Source: Niveispirillum lacus (GTDB lineage Bacteria > Pseudomonadota > Alphaproteobacteria > Azospirillales > Azospirillaceae). Taken from it: a stretch of DNA of 64,000 bases. The notes below the pieces were generated by a model. The model was not told the origin of the DNA, made no database searches, and saw only the letters and a list, made by a program, of their open reading frames with translations. The position numbers and the translations under genes are program-made. Of the stretch, positions 50,267 to 59,296 are shown in pieces. Numbering within the stretch: position 1 is the first letter of the stretch; each line of letters opens with the position of its first letter. The stretch lies in assembly GCF_002251795.1 (NCBI RefSeq), contig NZ_NOXU01000022.1:1-64000 (forward strand), in the 5' to 3' direction.

Positions 50267-50848
50267 ATGACCGACACGATCAACACCCACGAAAGCGACC
50301 CCAACGCCGAGGCCGCCCCCCATACCGGCACGACGGAGCCCGGTGCCGAGGGGCCCCGAGTCGCCCAGTTGGAGGCGGAGGTCGCGTCCTTGAAGGACCA
50401 ACTGCTGCGCACCCTGGCCGAGACCGAAAATGTCCGCCGCCGGGCCGAGCGTGAGCGCGAGGATACCGCCAAATATGCCGTGGCCAAGTTTGCCAAGGAA
50501 TTGCTCCCCGTTGCTGACAATCTGCGCCGCGCCGTCGAGGCGGTGGGTGAGGATGTACGGGCGGAAAATCAGGCCGTCGGCAACTTGCTGACCGGTGTCG
50601 AGGCGACCGAACGGCAACTGGCCGCAGCCTTTGAGCGCGCCGGTATCGCCAAAGTCGAGGCGCTGGGCGCGCCGGCCGATCCTAATTTTCATCAGATCAT
50701 GATGGAGATCGAGAATACCGGTAAGCCTGCCGGCACCGTCGTCCAGGTGCTGCAGGCCGGGTACACGATCCATGGCCGCTTGCTGCGTGAGGCCATTGTC
50801 GGCGTCGCCAAGGGTGATGTCGGTGCCCATGTGAATACCAGCGCCTGA
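50267..50848 (+). CDS. grpE: DnaK nucleotide-exchange factor GrpE
   Basis: Releases ADP from DnaK in the Hsp70 cycle. The 193-residue protein has a disordered acidic N-terminus, a long coiled coil (VAQLEAEVASLKDQLLRTLAETENVRRRAEREREDTAKYA) and the beta domain signature FHQIMMEIENTGKPAGTVVQVLQAGYTIHGRLLREAIVGVAK. The start is ATG 50267 (MTDTINTHE); the in-frame ATG eight codons earlier is an alternative. It lies downstream of hrcA, the common heat-shock pairing. dnaK is not in the window. Confidence 0.96.
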   Translation: MTDTINTHESDPNAEAAPHTGTTEPGAEGPRVAQLEAEVASLKDQLLRTLAETENVRRRAEREREDTAKYAVAKFAKELLPVADNLRRAVEAVGEDVRAENQAVGNLLTGVEATERQLAAAFERAGIAKVEALGAPADPNFHQIMMEIENTGKPAGTVVQVLQAGYTIHGRLLREAIVGVAKGDVGAHVNTSA

Positions 50849-50870
50849 ACATCGCCGCCGGTTGAGTGAA

Positions 50871-50906
50871 AAGGGGCACTTGGCCAGGCCGGGTGCCCTT
50901 TTTTTG
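50871..50906 (+). terminator. Rho-independent terminator after grpE
   Basis: AAGGGGCAC pairs with GTGCCCTT across a GC-rich loop and is followed by TTTTTT. The next gene on the other strand ends eight bases further on. Confidence 0.9.
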
Positions 50907-50914
50907 GCTGGACG

Positions 50915-51664
50915 TCAGCCGCCGATCGACACCGCTTCCCCTTCCAACCCGTTCCAGCCACAGGCCGACAGGGCGGCCCGCATGTGGGGCGGGACAGGGG
51001 CGGTTACGGTCACAGGGGGTTTGGTTGCCTGAATGGGCACCGTAACGGCGCGGGAATGCAGGTGCAGCATCTCCCCCAGCTTGCCCGCCGCGCCCGCCGG
51101 CAGATAGATCGGGTCCCCCAGCAGCGGATGTCCCAGATGCTGCATATGCACCCGGATCTGATGCGTGCGGCCGGTTTTCGGGTTCAGTTCCATAAAGGTG
51201 ACCGGCCCGACACCGGGCAGTTCGCCGCGCCCGCGGACGCGCCAGAGCGTGACGGAAGCCTGTCCGTTTTCCTTGTCGATCACCATGCGCCAGCCGCGCC
51301 GTGCGTCACTGACCTTGGTCAGGCCAGCATCGACCTTGCCGCTATTGTCGGCCGGGTGTCCCAGAACAATGGCCCAGTAGGTCTTGGCCACCTTGCCTTC
51401 CTGAAACAGGATACCCAGGCGGCGCAGCGCCTTGGGGTGCCGGCCCAGGATCAGACAGCCTGACGTATCACGGTCCAACCGGTGGGCAAGCGATGGCGGC
51501 TTGGGGAAGCCGAAACGCAACCCATCGAAATGCCGCTCCAGATTGTCACCCTTTCCCCTGGTCGTATCCGGTCCCGCATGCACAGCAATGCCGGCCGGCT
51601 TGTCCAGAACAAGCATCAGTCCGTCACGGTAAAGCAGGCGGGAAAGCAGGTCGGCTTCGTTCAT
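50915..51664 (-). CDS. RluA-family pseudouridine synthase
   Basis: Converts uridine to pseudouridine in rRNA or tRNA. The 249-residue catalytic domain lacks an N-terminal S4 domain. The active-site block HRLDRDTSGCLILGR carries the catalytic Asp; LVLDKPAGIAVHAGP opens the domain and ELNPKTGRTHQIRVHMQHLGHPLLGD is the conserved RNA-contact strand. The start is ATG 51664 (MNEADLLSRLL); longer frames upstream are not family-like. The target (RluA, RluC, TruC or other) cannot be told from sequence. Confidence 0.88.
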   Translation of the reverse strand: MNEADLLSRLLYRDGLMLVLDKPAGIAVHAGPDTTRGKGDNLERHFDGLRFGFPKPPSLAHRLDRDTSGCLILGRHPKALRRLGILFQEGKVAKTYWAIVLGHPADNSGKVDAGLTKVSDARRGWRMVIDKENGQASVTLWRVRGRGELPGVGPVTFMELNPKTGRTHQIRVHMQHLGHPLLGDPIYLPAGAAGKLGEMLHLHSRAVTVPIQATKPPVTVTAPVPPHMRAALSACGWNGLEGEAVSIGG

Positions 51665-51805
51665 GGCATTGGTACTCGTCTTGATCTGATACCAAGGGGT
51701 AGGGAACATGCTCCTTGGAGGCCGGCGACCACTTGGCCGCCGGCAGGTGTCCGCGCGTGCCAAGCTGTCGGCGGCGGCGCCCGGCACTTGAGGGGAAATG
51801 CTTAT

Positions 51806-51829
51806 ATCAGGAGCCATGGCTCCTGATAC
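51806..51829. repeat. Perfect 24-base palindrome
   Basis: Each half reads TATCAGGAGCCA with no spacer. It lies between the petC terminator and the pseudouridine-synthase promoter region, both transcribed leftward. No known site with this sequence is familiar to me; it may be an operator or a second transcript-end structure. Confidence 0.7.
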
Positions 51830-51831
51830 GA

Positions 51832-51865
51832 AAAGGGCCGCACCGTTGCCGGTGCGGCCCTTTCA
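51832..51865 (-). terminator. Rho-independent terminator after petC
   Basis: AAAGGGCCGCACCG / CGGTGCGGCCCTTT with a TTGC-type loop lies about 25 bases downstream of the cytochrome c1 stop. T runs flank both sides, so it can work in either direction. Confidence 0.9.
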
Positions 51866-51888
51866 TTCTACCGGGACCCGGTCTTGCC

Positions 51889-52674
51889 TCAGTGGACTTC
51901 CGACCACAGGCGACGCTTCGCGGCATACATGATACCCGCGAAGAACACCAGGAACAGGATAACCATGATGCCAACGCGGCGACGCTCTTCCAGCTTGGGC
52001 TCAGCCGCCCAGGCCATGAAGTTGGTCACGTCCTTGGCCTGCTGTTCGATGGTCGCCGGTGTGCCATCGGTGTAGGTGACGCCGTTTTCATAGATCGGCT
52101 GCGCCATAGCGATGGCATTGCCAGGGAAGTACTTGTTGTAGTTGCTGCCCGGCGACAGTTCGAAACCCTCGGGGGCGTCGGTGTAACCGGTCAGCAGGGC
52201 GTAGATGTAATCTTCGTGATGGGCGCGTGCCTTCACGATCAGGGACAGGTCCGGCGGTGCCTTGCCACCATTAGCAGCGGCTGCGGCCTGGGCGTTGGGG
52301 AACGGGCTCTTGAACCGGTCGGCCGGCAGACCAGGCCGGGTGAACATTTCACCCTGGTCGTTGGGGCCGGCCGTGATTTCCTGTGCCGCCGCAATGGCCT
52401 TCACTTCGGCTTCGGTGAAGCCGACGTCCAGAAGGTTACGGTAGGACAGCAGGTGCATCGCGTGGCAGGAGGAGCAGACTTCCTTGTAGACCTGGAAGCC
52501 GCGCTGCACGGACGCGTAATCATAGCCCTTGAAGAAGGACAGGAAGCTGTTCACCCCACCATGGGCCCAGGTCTGGGCCGGCGGAACCGGGGCATTGCCG
52601 GCGGCCAGGGCCGTGCTGGTCAGGCCAGCAATGGTCATGGCGCCTGCGGCGAGGAGGGTACGAAGACGACGCAT
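51889..52674 (-). CDS. petC: Cytochrome c1 of the bc1 complex
   Basis: Electron carrier of respiratory complex III, membrane-bound facing the periplasm. The 261-residue protein has a cleaved signal peptide (LLAAGAMTIAGLTSTALAAG), the haem-binding CSSCH (67-71) and the conserved PPDLSLIVKAR loop. The sixth-ligand Met is probably in the GNAIAMAQPIYENG segment. A C-terminal transmembrane anchor (VGIMVILFLVFFAGIMYAAKRRLW) closes it. It is the last gene of the petA-petB-petC operon. Confidence 0.95.
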   Translation of the reverse strand: MRRLRTLLAAGAMTIAGLTSTALAAGNAPVPPAQTWAHGGVNSFLSFFKGYDYASVQRGFQVYKEVCSSCHAMHLLSYRNLLDVGFTEAEVKAIAAAQEITAGPNDQGEMFTRPGLPADRFKSPFPNAQAAAAANGGKAPPDLSLIVKARAHHEDYIYALLTGYTDAPEGFELSPGSNYNKYFPGNAIAMAQPIYENGVTYTDGTPATIEQQAKDVTNFMAWAAEPKLEERRRVGIMVILFLVFFAGIMYAAKRRLWSEVH

Positions 52675-52687
52675 CAGGCCTTCTCCA

Positions 52688-53968
52688 TCACTTGGCGGTG
52701 GCGGCGTTGCCGCCGAGAACCGGATTGGCGATGCTGGCTGGCAGCGGCAACGGCTTTTCGATCCGGCCGATGATCGGCAGCAACAGGAAGAAGGCGAAAT
52801 ACATCACCGTGCCCAACTGACCGATCAGCACATAAGGCTGCTCAGCAGGCTTCCCACCGGCATAACCCAGCATGAAGAAGGACGGTACCAAGCAGAGCAG
52901 CACCCACCAGCGGAAGATCGGACGGAAACGGGCCGAACGGACCGGCGAGTTGTCCAGCCAGGGCAGGACGAACAGGATCGCGATGGAACCGAACATGGCC
53001 AGAACACCGCCCAGCTTCGCATCGATCAGCACGACGTCAGTAAACGGCAGGCCGATGGAGAAGGTGATCGAACGCAGGATCGCGTAGAAGGGCAGGAAAT
53101 ACCATTCCGGCACGATATGGGCCGGGGTCACCAGCGGATCTGCCGGAATGTAATTGTCCGGATGACCCAGCATGTTGGGCGCAAAGAACACGAAGGAGGC
53201 AAAGAAGATCAGGAAGATCGTCAGGCCGAAAATGTCCTTCGTGGTGTAGTAGGGGTGGAACGGCAGCGTGTCCTGCGGCCCCTTGGGCTCAATCCCCAGC
53301 GGGTTGTTCGACCCGGCAATATGCAAAGCGGCCACATGCAGGACCACAACGGCCAGCAGCACGAACGGCAGCAGATAATGCAGCGCAAAGAAGCGGTTCA
53401 AGGTCGGGTTGTCGACCGAGAAGCCACCCCACAGCAGGGTCACAATGCTTTCACCCACCACTGGGATGGCTGAAAACAGGTTCGTGATCACGGTGGCGCC
53501 CCAGAAGGACATCTGGCCCCAGGGCAGCACATAACCCATGAAGGCCGTGCCCATCATCAGCAGCAGGATGATAACGCCGAAGATCCAGATCAGTTCACGC
53601 GGGGCCTTGTAAGAGCCGTAATAGATGCCGCGGAAGATATGGATGTAGACGACGATGAAGAACATCGACGCGCCATTGGCATGGATATACCGGATCATCC
53701 AGCCCCAGTTCACGTCACGCATGATGCGTTCGACGCTGTCAAAGGCCATGGCGGTGTTGTTGGTGTAATGCATCGCCAGGAAGATGCCGGAAACGATCAT
53801 CGTCACCAGCACGAACATGGCGAGGGCGCCGAAGTTCCAGAAATAATTGAAGTTACGCGGAGTCGGGAAGGACCCGTACTCCTTGTTCATCATCGTGAAG
53901 ATCGGCAGGCGCTGGTCGATCCAGTTCACCACCGGGTTCTCGAAATTGGACTGTGGGGCGTGAGCCAT
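52688..53968 (-). CDS. petB: Cytochrome b of the bc1 complex
   Basis: Carries haems bL and bH and the quinone sites of complex III. The 426-residue protein has eight transmembrane helices. Visible landmarks are [45 protein letters not shown] and the Qo-site [14 protein letters not shown]. The bis-His ligands lie in the second and fourth helices (MHYTNN region and HYLLPF region). It sits 13 bases upstream of petC and 26 bases downstream of petA. Confidence 0.96.
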   Translation of the reverse strand: MAHAPQSNFENPVVNWIDQRLPIFTMMNKEYGSFPTPRNFNYFWNFGALAMFVLVTMIVSGIFLAMHYTNNTAMAFDSVERIMRDVNWGWMIRYIHANGASMFFIVVYIHIFRGIYYGSYKAPRELIWIFGVIILLLMMGTAFMGYVLPWGQMSFWGATVITNLFSAIPVVGESIVTLLWGGFSVDNPTLNRFFALHYLLPFVLLAVVVLHVAALHIAGSNNPLGIEPKGPQDTLPFHPYYTTKDIFGLTIFLIFFASFVFFAPNMLGHPDNYIPADPLVTPAHIVPEWYFLPFYAILRSITFSIGLPFTDVVLIDAKLGGVLAMFGSIAILFVLPWLDNSPVRSARFRPIFRWWVLLCLVPSFFMLGYAGGKPAEQPYVLIGQLGTVMYFAFFLLLPIIGRIEKPLPLPASIANPVLGGNAATAK

Positions 53969-53994
53969 CTGGCACTCCCTGACTGGATCTGTCT

Positions 53995-54540
53995 TTAGCC
54001 GATCTTGACGCGGGTGTCGGTCAGGAACGCATATTCCGGCACCGGCAGGTTCAAGGGTGCGGGGCCCTTACGGATGCGGCCCGACGTGTCGTAGTGCGAC
54101 CCGTGGCAGGGGCAGAACCACCCGCCGAAATCACCCTTCGATTCGCCCGAGGAGGTGCCCAGCGGAATGCATCCCAAATGGGTGCAGACGCCGACCAGCA
54201 CGAGCCAGTTATCCTTGCCTTCCTTGACACGGGCCTGGTCCGGCTGCGGATCGATCAGCTCGGCCGTGGGTACGGCGCGGGCGGTGTCGATCTCTTCCTG
54301 GGTGCGGTTGCGGATGAACACCGGCTTGCCGCGCCACATGGCCTTGATGGCCTGACCTGGCTGGATCGGGGCCAGATCGACCTCGATGGTCGCCAGCGCC
54401 AGCGTGTCAGCGGCCGGGTTCAGGCTGTGGATGAAGGGCCACAAAGCAGCAGCGGCACCAACACCGCCCATGGCGGCGCCAGCCAGATAGATGAAGTCGC
54501 GGCGGGTCTGGCCGTCGCCCGCATGCATGGTGTCCGCCAT
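53995..54540 (-). CDS. petA: Rieske iron-sulfur subunit of the bc1 complex
   Basis: Holds the [2Fe-2S] cluster that takes electrons from ubiquinol. The 181-residue protein has a twin-arginine export signal ([18 protein letters not shown]) that also anchors it, and cluster ligands in CTHLGC (Cys119, His121) and CPCHGSHY (Cys143, His146), with a supporting disulfide (Cys124-Cys145). The start is ATG 54540 (MADTMHAGD), which gives the normal Tat signal; ATG 54549 (MRGMADT) is an alternative. First gene of the petABC operon; the frame is open upstream but non-coding. Confidence 0.95.
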   Translation of the reverse strand: MADTMHAGDGQTRRDFIYLAGAAMGGVGAAAALWPFIHSLNPAADTLALATIEVDLAPIQPGQAIKAMWRGKPVFIRNRTQEEIDTARAVPTAELIDPQPDQARVKEGKDNWLVLVGVCTHLGCIPLGTSSGESKGDFGGWFCPCHGSHYDTSGRIRKGPAPLNLPVPEYAFLTDTRVKIG

Positions 54541-55009
54541 ACCTCTCATCTCCTCGGCGAATGGCGTGGCCCCCGTCGGGCCAGCGCCTTTTACTGAAAC
54601 AACGACATAGACCCGGTTACCCGGGCTGAATTGGGCTTGTCCGTCAGACTGTCCACCCCCATCTACTGCGTCACAGTGCGCATCGCAGGAAGCGGTGCGG
54701 CGGGCGATGTGCAGAGGGCTGGAAAGGCCAACACGAACGGAGCGGCCGGAGGCATCCCCGGTCGCGGATGTTCGATATACATGTCCCGCTAACGGTTGGG
54801 AAGCGCGCGCTTCTGGACAATCTGTCGCGCTGCCCGGCGTCTGGGGCATTCAGCCCCCCGTGCCCGTGCATGGCGGGCCGCTTGCATCCGAACAGGATTG
54901 AGCATATCCCTGATTTCACAGCACGACCCGCGTTCATTCCGGTTGCTGATTGGATTGATTTACCGGTAAACAATCTGTCCGGCATTCCCGTGCCGAGGGG
55001 ATATCGCCC
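54541..55009. other. Divergent promoter region of petABC and coaBC
   Basis: A 469-base stretch with no supported gene. It contains the 12-base palindrome TTTACCGGTAAA at 54959-54970, about 40 bases before the coaBC start, which may be an operator. Promoters for both operons are expected here but cannot be placed by eye. Confidence 0.5.
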
Positions 55010-56254
55010 TTGCCCACCGTGCCATCATCTGTGCAATCGCTTATTGGTCGCCGCGTTCTATTGATCGTTGCGGGGGGGATTGCTGCCTTCAAGACCCCTG
55101 ATCTGGTCAGACGGCTGCGTGAACGCGGGGCGTCGGTGCGCGTGGTTCTAACCGATGGCGGTGCGCAGTTCGTGACGCCCCTAACTTTGCAGGCCGTGTC
55201 AGAAGATACAGTCTATCGGGACCTTTGGTCGTTGACCGACGAATCGGCCATGGGCCATATCCAATTGTCCCGGTCAGCCGATGTGGTGCTGGTCGCGCCG
55301 GCGACCGCCCATATCCTGGCGCGCATGGCCCATGGTCTGGCCGATGATCTGGCCACCACCGTATTGCTGGCCACGGATAAGCCCGTGCTGGTGGCGCCGG
55401 CCATGAATGTGCGGATGTTCGAGCATCCGGCGACGCAGGCCAATCTGGCCCTTCTGGCTTCGCGCGGTGTCGGCATCATTGGCCCGGATGAAGGGGCCAT
55501 GGCCTGTGGCGAATACGGGCCGGGCCGCATGGCGGAACCATTGGCCATCGCCGACCATCTGGCCGGCTGGTTCGCGGCGCGTGAGGCCCCCAAGCCGCTG
55601 GCCAGCCGCCACGCCTTGGTGACCAGCGGGCCCACATATGAGCCGATTGACCCTGTCCGCTACATCGCCAACCGGTCCAGTGGCAAGCAGGGCCACGCTG
55701 TCGCAGCTTCCCTGGCGGCGCTGGGTGCCCGTGTGACGCTGGTCAGCGGCCCTGTGCGCCTGCCGGACCCGCCGGGGGTCGATGTCGTGGCGGTGGAGAC
55801 AGCGGCCGAAATGCTGGCTGCCTGCCGCGCCGCCCTTCCAGCCGACATCTTTGTCGCCGCCGCTGCCGTCGCCGATTGGCGCGTGGAGGCGGCGGGCCAA
55901 AAGCTCAAAAAAGATGGTGGCGGGCCGCCGACCCTGGCCCTGAGCGAAAATCCCGACATTCTGGCCAGCCTGTCGGCCCCCAGCCCGGATCGCCCGGCCC
56001 TGGTTATTGGTTTTGCTGCCGAAACGAATGACATCGTGGCTTATGCCCGGGCCAAGCGGCTGCGTAAGGGGTGCGATTGGATCGTGGCCAATGATGTGTC
56101 CCCGGCCACTGGTACCTTTGGGGGTGATCGCAATTCAGTGTATGTCATCCGCGCCGATGGCACAGAGGAAGCCTGGGAAAACCTGGCCAAGACCGAGGTG
56201 GCGCGCCGGCTGGCGGACGCCATCAGCAATCATTTCGAAACCGGAAAGAAATAA
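55010..56254 (+). CDS. coaBC: Bifunctional phosphopantothenoylcysteine decarboxylase / phosphopantothenate-cysteine ligase
   Basis: Two steps of coenzyme A synthesis in one 414-residue protein. The CoaC half (flavoprotein) shows VAGGIAAFKTPDLVRRLRERG, PAMNVRMFEHPATQ and the active-site Cys in MACGEYGPGRM. The CoaB half shows VTSGPTYEPIDPVRYIANRSSGKQG (CTP/dimer site) and KLKKDGG. The start is TTG 55010 with GAGGGG nine bases upstream; GTG 55019 is possible. It is followed by dut within 3 bases, the usual coaBC-dut pair. Confidence 0.95.
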   Translation: MPTVPSSVQSLIGRRVLLIVAGGIAAFKTPDLVRRLRERGASVRVVLTDGGAQFVTPLTLQAVSEDTVYRDLWSLTDESAMGHIQLSRSADVVLVAPATAHILARMAHGLADDLATTVLLATDKPVLVAPAMNVRMFEHPATQANLALLASRGVGIIGPDEGAMACGEYGPGRMAEPLAIADHLAGWFAAREAPKPLASRHALVTSGPTYEPIDPVRYIANRSSGKQGHAVAASLAALGARVTLVSGPVRLPDPPGVDVVAVETAAEMLAACRAALPADIFVAAAAVADWRVEAAGQKLKKDGGGPPTLALSENPDILASLSAPSPDRPALVIGFAAETNDIVAYARAKRLRKGCDWIVANDVSPATGTFGGDRNSVYVIRADGTEEAWENLAKTEVARRLADAISNHFETGKK

Positions 56255-56257
56255 ATA

Positions 56258-56728
56258 ATGTCGGAAATCAGCATTTCCATTCGCCGTTTGCCGCATGGCG
56301 CTGATCTGGCCCTGCCAGCCTATGCCACGGCTCTGTCCGCCGGCATGGACCTGCTGGCTGCCCTGGCGGAATCGGTGACACTGGCGCCGGGGCAGCGCAA
56401 ACTGATCCCCACCGGCATCGCCATCGCCCTGCCGGCAGGATTTGAAGCACAGATCAGGCCGCGGTCAGGGCTGGCGCTGAAGAATGGCATCAGTCTGGTC
56501 AATAGCCCTGGCACCATCGACGCTGATTATCGGGGCGAGATCGGGGTGATTGTGATCAATCATGGCGACCAACCCTTCACCGTCGAACGCGGTATGCGCA
56601 TCGCCCAAATGGTGATTGCCCGGCATGAACGGGCCGTGTGGGCGGAGGTCGACAATCTGGACGAAACAGAGCGGGGAACCGGGGGGTTCGGTTCCACCGG
56701 CGTAAAGAACACGGCCGCGAAAGGGTGA
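56258..56728 (+). CDS. dut: dUTP diphosphatase (dUTPase)
   Basis: Hydrolyses dUTP to dUMP, keeping uracil out of DNA and supplying dTMP synthesis. The 156-residue trimeric dUTPase has motif 1 SAGMDLLA, motif 2 [12 protein letters not shown], motif 3 [16 protein letters not shown], motif 4 RGMRIAQMV and motif 5 [10 protein letters not shown]. It starts three bases after coaBC and precedes the Rrf2 gene by nine bases, so all three may be one transcript. Confidence 0.96.
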   Translation: MSEISISIRRLPHGADLALPAYATALSAGMDLLAALAESVTLAPGQRKLIPTGIAIALPAGFEAQIRPRSGLALKNGISLVNSPGTIDADYRGEIGVIVINHGDQPFTVERGMRIAQMVIARHERAVWAEVDNLDETERGTGGFGSTGVKNTAAKG

Positions 56729-56737
56729 GGGACGGGC

Positions 56738-57193
56738 ATGCTGCGTATATCCAAAAAACTGATGTTCGCCATCGAGACGGTGCTGGACATCGCCTATAAT
56801 GCCGGTTCCGCCCCGGTGCAGTCGGCGGAGATCACGCAGCGCCAGGGCATCCCCAAACGCTACCTTGAACAGGTGCTGCAAGCCCTGGTGCGGGCCGGCG
56901 TCCTGGCCGGTGTGCGCGGGCCAAAGGGCGGCTACCGTCTTGCCAAGGAACGCCGCCGCATCACGGTGGCGGAGATCGTGCGGGTGGTCCGTGCCCTGGA
57001 ACAGGCCACAGATCCGATTGAGGAAGAAGTGGGCGCTGAACTGGGCCGCCAAGTGGTCCGCCCGCTCTGGGCGGAGCTGCAAGACGAGGTGATGGCACGC
57101 CTGGAACAGACAAGTATCGAAGACCTGTGTGTCCGCGCCCATCAGGCCGGCGTGGCCAGCGAGGCGGCCTCAAAGCTTGATTTCAGCATTTAG
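56738..57193 (+). CDS. Rrf2-family transcription regulator without Fe-S cysteines
   Basis: A 151-residue winged-helix regulator (LRISKKLMFAIETVLDIAYN, then RQGIPKRYLEQVLQALVRAGVLAGVRGPKGGYRLAK). The three clustered cysteines that bind [2Fe-2S] in IscR are absent; only one Cys (EDLCVRAH) is present. This fits CymR-type regulators of cysteine synthesis, which act with CysK. The cysteine synthase gene lies directly downstream with a candidate operator before it. GAGGGA precedes ATG 56738. Confidence 0.88.
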   Translation: MLRISKKLMFAIETVLDIAYNAGSAPVQSAEITQRQGIPKRYLEQVLQALVRAGVLAGVRGPKGGYRLAKERRRITVAEIVRVVRALEQATDPIEEEVGAELGRQVVRPLWAELQDEVMARLEQTSIEDLCVRAHQAGVASEAASKLDFSI

Positions 57194-57352
57194 GACTCCC
57201 ACAGGCGCGGGTCGGCGGCATCCACCGTCATGGCTTACGCGATCCTGGGCTTGCGGGCGCTCAATGCGCCAACCAACCCGGATGAACGTCGTGCGTGTTG
57301 GTATCACCTCTTTGACTTCGCCCCTGCCTGCCTATATACACAACATTGACCC

Positions 57353-57371
57353 GGTATTTCCGATAAATACC
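57353..57371 (+). promoter_or_regulatory. Candidate Rrf2 operator upstream of cysK
   Basis: GGTATTT-CCGAT-AAATACC, an exact 7-base inverted repeat with a 5-base spacer, ends 16 bases before the cysK start and overlaps the likely transcription-start region (TATATA lies about 18 bases before it). The neighbouring Rrf2 regulator is the natural candidate protein. Confidence 0.6.
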
Positions 57372-57387
57372 ACAATGGAGATGTGAA

Positions 57388-58350
57388 ATGTCCGCCAGCC
57401 CTGAATTCCGTGGCAAGATCTATGACAGCATCCTGGACACGATCGGCGCCACGCCGCTGGTACGGCTGAACCGGCTGGCGGCCAAGCATGGCGTTGTGGC
57501 CGATGTCGTCGCCAAGCTGGAATTCTTCAACCCGCTGTCCAGCGTCAAGGACCGTATCGGCAAGGCCCTGATTGAGGCGGCAGAGGCCGAGGGCAAAATC
57601 TCCCCCGACCGTACTGTCCTGATCGAACCCACCTCGGGCAATACCGGCATCGCGCTGGCCTTTGTTGCGGCGGCCAAGGGCTATCGTCTGATCCTGACCA
57701 TGCCGGAAAGCATGTCGATCGAGCGGCGCAAGATGCTGAAGCTGTTGGGAGCGGAACTGGTCCTGACCCCGGCCCCGCAGGGCATGAAGGGCGCCATCGC
57801 CAAGGCCGAGGAGCTGCTGGCCAGCACCCCCGGTGCCTATGTCCTGCAACAGTTCAAGAACCCGGCCAACCCGGCCATCCACCGCGCCACGACAGCGGAA
57901 GAAATCTGGAATGACACGGCGGGCAAGGCCGACATCCTGATTTCCGGCGTGGGCACGGGCGGCACGCTGACCGGCGTGGCCCAGGTCCTGAAGGAGCGCA
58001 AGCCCGGCTTCAAGGTGGTGGCCGTGGAGCCGGAGGACAGCCCCGTCCTGTCCGGCGGCCTGCCCGGCCCGCACAAGATCCAGGGCATTGGTGCCGGCTT
58101 TGTGCCCGACATCCTGAACAAAGACCTGATCGACGAGGTCCTGCGCATTTCCAACGTGCGGGCCTTCGAATTGTCGCGTGATGCCGCCAAGACCGAGGGG
58201 CTGGCGGTCGGTATCTCGTCGGGTGCCGCCCTGGCTGCCGCGTTCGAGGTGGGAGCGCGGGCCGAGAATAAGGGCAAGCTGATCGTTGTGGTCCTGCCCA
58301 GCTTCGCCGAGCGCTACCTGTCCACGGCGCTGTTTGAGGGGCTGGAGTAA
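57388..58350 (+). CDS. cysK: Cysteine synthase A (O-acetylserine sulfhydrylase)
   Basis: PLP enzyme that makes L-cysteine from O-acetylserine and sulfide. The 320-residue protein has the Schiff-base Lys in [13 protein letters not shown] (Lys54), the substrate loop [20 protein letters not shown], and the phosphate-binding [10 protein letters not shown]. The start is ATG 57388; the leader carries a candidate Rrf2 operator. It follows the Rrf2 gene by 194 bases. Direct control by that regulator is inferred, not proven. Confidence 0.95.
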   Translation: MSASPEFRGKIYDSILDTIGATPLVRLNRLAAKHGVVADVVAKLEFFNPLSSVKDRIGKALIEAAEAEGKISPDRTVLIEPTSGNTGIALAFVAAAKGYRLILTMPESMSIERRKMLKLLGAELVLTPAPQGMKGAIAKAEELLASTPGAYVLQQFKNPANPAIHRATTAEEIWNDTAGKADILISGVGTGGTLTGVAQVLKERKPGFKVVAVEPEDSPVLSGGLPGPHKIQGIGAGFVPDILNKDLIDEVLRISNVRAFELSRDAAKTEGLAVGISSGAALAAAFEVGARAENKGKLIVVVLPSFAERYLSTALFEGLE

Positions 58351-58429
58351 GGGGTCAGACGGGGGATGCCAGCCGGCCTTGTCCGCTGAGACAGAGCCCG
58401 GCTGGTTTCCCCCGACGCCTTTCTGGCGA

Positions 58430-58629
58430 ACGTGCTACTTCGCGTTTGATGTGTTGACCCGGCGTCCCGATCTGCACCCGATTGATATCCGCCGCATCAT
58501 GGACAAGCCGGAGATGTCATGGTCGATTACGGCGTTGATGGGCAACCGGTCGTGTATGATATCCAGCATGCCTCCACCATGCCGGACGTGATCGCCCGCC
58601 TGATCCTTGTCCCCGCCGCCGCTGAATGA
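58430..58629 (+). pseudogene. Decayed toxin-antitoxin pair (DUF4258-like / DUF2283-like remnants)
   Basis: Two fragments in different frames. First, CYFAFDVLTRRPDLHPIDIRRIMDKPEM (58433 on) resembles the opening of DUF4258-type toxins and has no start codon with a ribosome-binding site. Then 58519-58629 encodes MVDYGVDGQPVVYDIQHAS, the second half of a DUF2283 antitoxin (usual pattern VDYDADGNVVGIEILDAS). The middle of the toxin and first half of the antitoxin are missing, as after an internal deletion. Assignment rests on short matches recalled from the families. Confidence 0.45.
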
Positions 58630-58636
58630 GCGGTCG

Positions 58637-59185
58637 ATGACCCCTGACACCTTCCGTGCCCTCGCCCTTACCAACCCCATCAACGCCGCCATCCTGGATC
58701 GCCTGCCCGCCCTGGGACTGGAGCAGGCCTATCTGGTGGCGGGGTGTCTTTATCAGGCCGTGTGGAATGCGCGGGACGGGCGGGCGCCTGGTTGGGGCGT
58801 GAAGGATTACGACCTGTTCTATTATGACCCGGACACCCGTTGGGAGGCCGAGGATGCGGTCATCCGGCGGGCCACCGGTCTTTTTGCCGATCTGGGGGTG
58901 GAGGTGGAGGTGCGCAATCAGGCGCGCGTCCATCTCTGGTATCCGCAGCGATTCGGCAAGGTGATCGCCCCGCTTAACAGCAGCCGGGACAGTATCGCCG
59001 GCTTTCTGGTCCGCTGCACCTGTGTCGGCCTGTCGGCGGCCGGCGAGGTGGTGGCGCCCTATGGGCTGGAAGAGTTGGCTGCCGGGACCCTGTCCCCCAA
59101 TCTGCGCACCAACAATCCGGCCCAATATCGGATCAAGATCGACAGCTACCGTGCGCGCTGGCCCTGGCTGGTCGAAGGCCCATGA
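58637..59185 (+). CDS. Nucleotidyltransferase-like protein (DUF925 / NTP_transf family)
   Basis: A 182-residue protein of the minimal nucleotidyltransferase fold. The active-site region is YLVAGCLYQAVWNARDG followed by VKDYDLFYYDPDTRWE, with Asp in DYD as the metal ligand; HLWYPQRFGKVIAPLNSSRDSI is the family's second block. Substrate unknown; relatives are often annotated only as nucleotidyltransferase family. The start is ATG 58637; the longer frame from 58607 overlaps the preceding remnant. Confidence 0.82.
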   Translation: MTPDTFRALALTNPINAAILDRLPALGLEQAYLVAGCLYQAVWNARDGRAPGWGVKDYDLFYYDPDTRWEAEDAVIRRATGLFADLGVEVEVRNQARVHLWYPQRFGKVIAPLNSSRDSIAGFLVRCTCVGLSAAGEVVAPYGLEELAAGTLSPNLRTNNPAQYRIKIDSYRARWPWLVEGP

Positions 59186-59296
59186 GAGAGCGCAGGCGGG
59201 TGGAACGTGTCTTCAGCGCCTGAGCAGTTCTCGGCGGGCCGGGAGCTGTGCTGCCTGTGCTTGCCCTGGCGGGGGCTTTGACGGCATGGTTGCGCA

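Noticed and set aside
49000-50270. CIRCE element near hrcA or grpE
   Set aside because: I looked for TTAGCACTC...GAGTGCTAA and found nothing similar.
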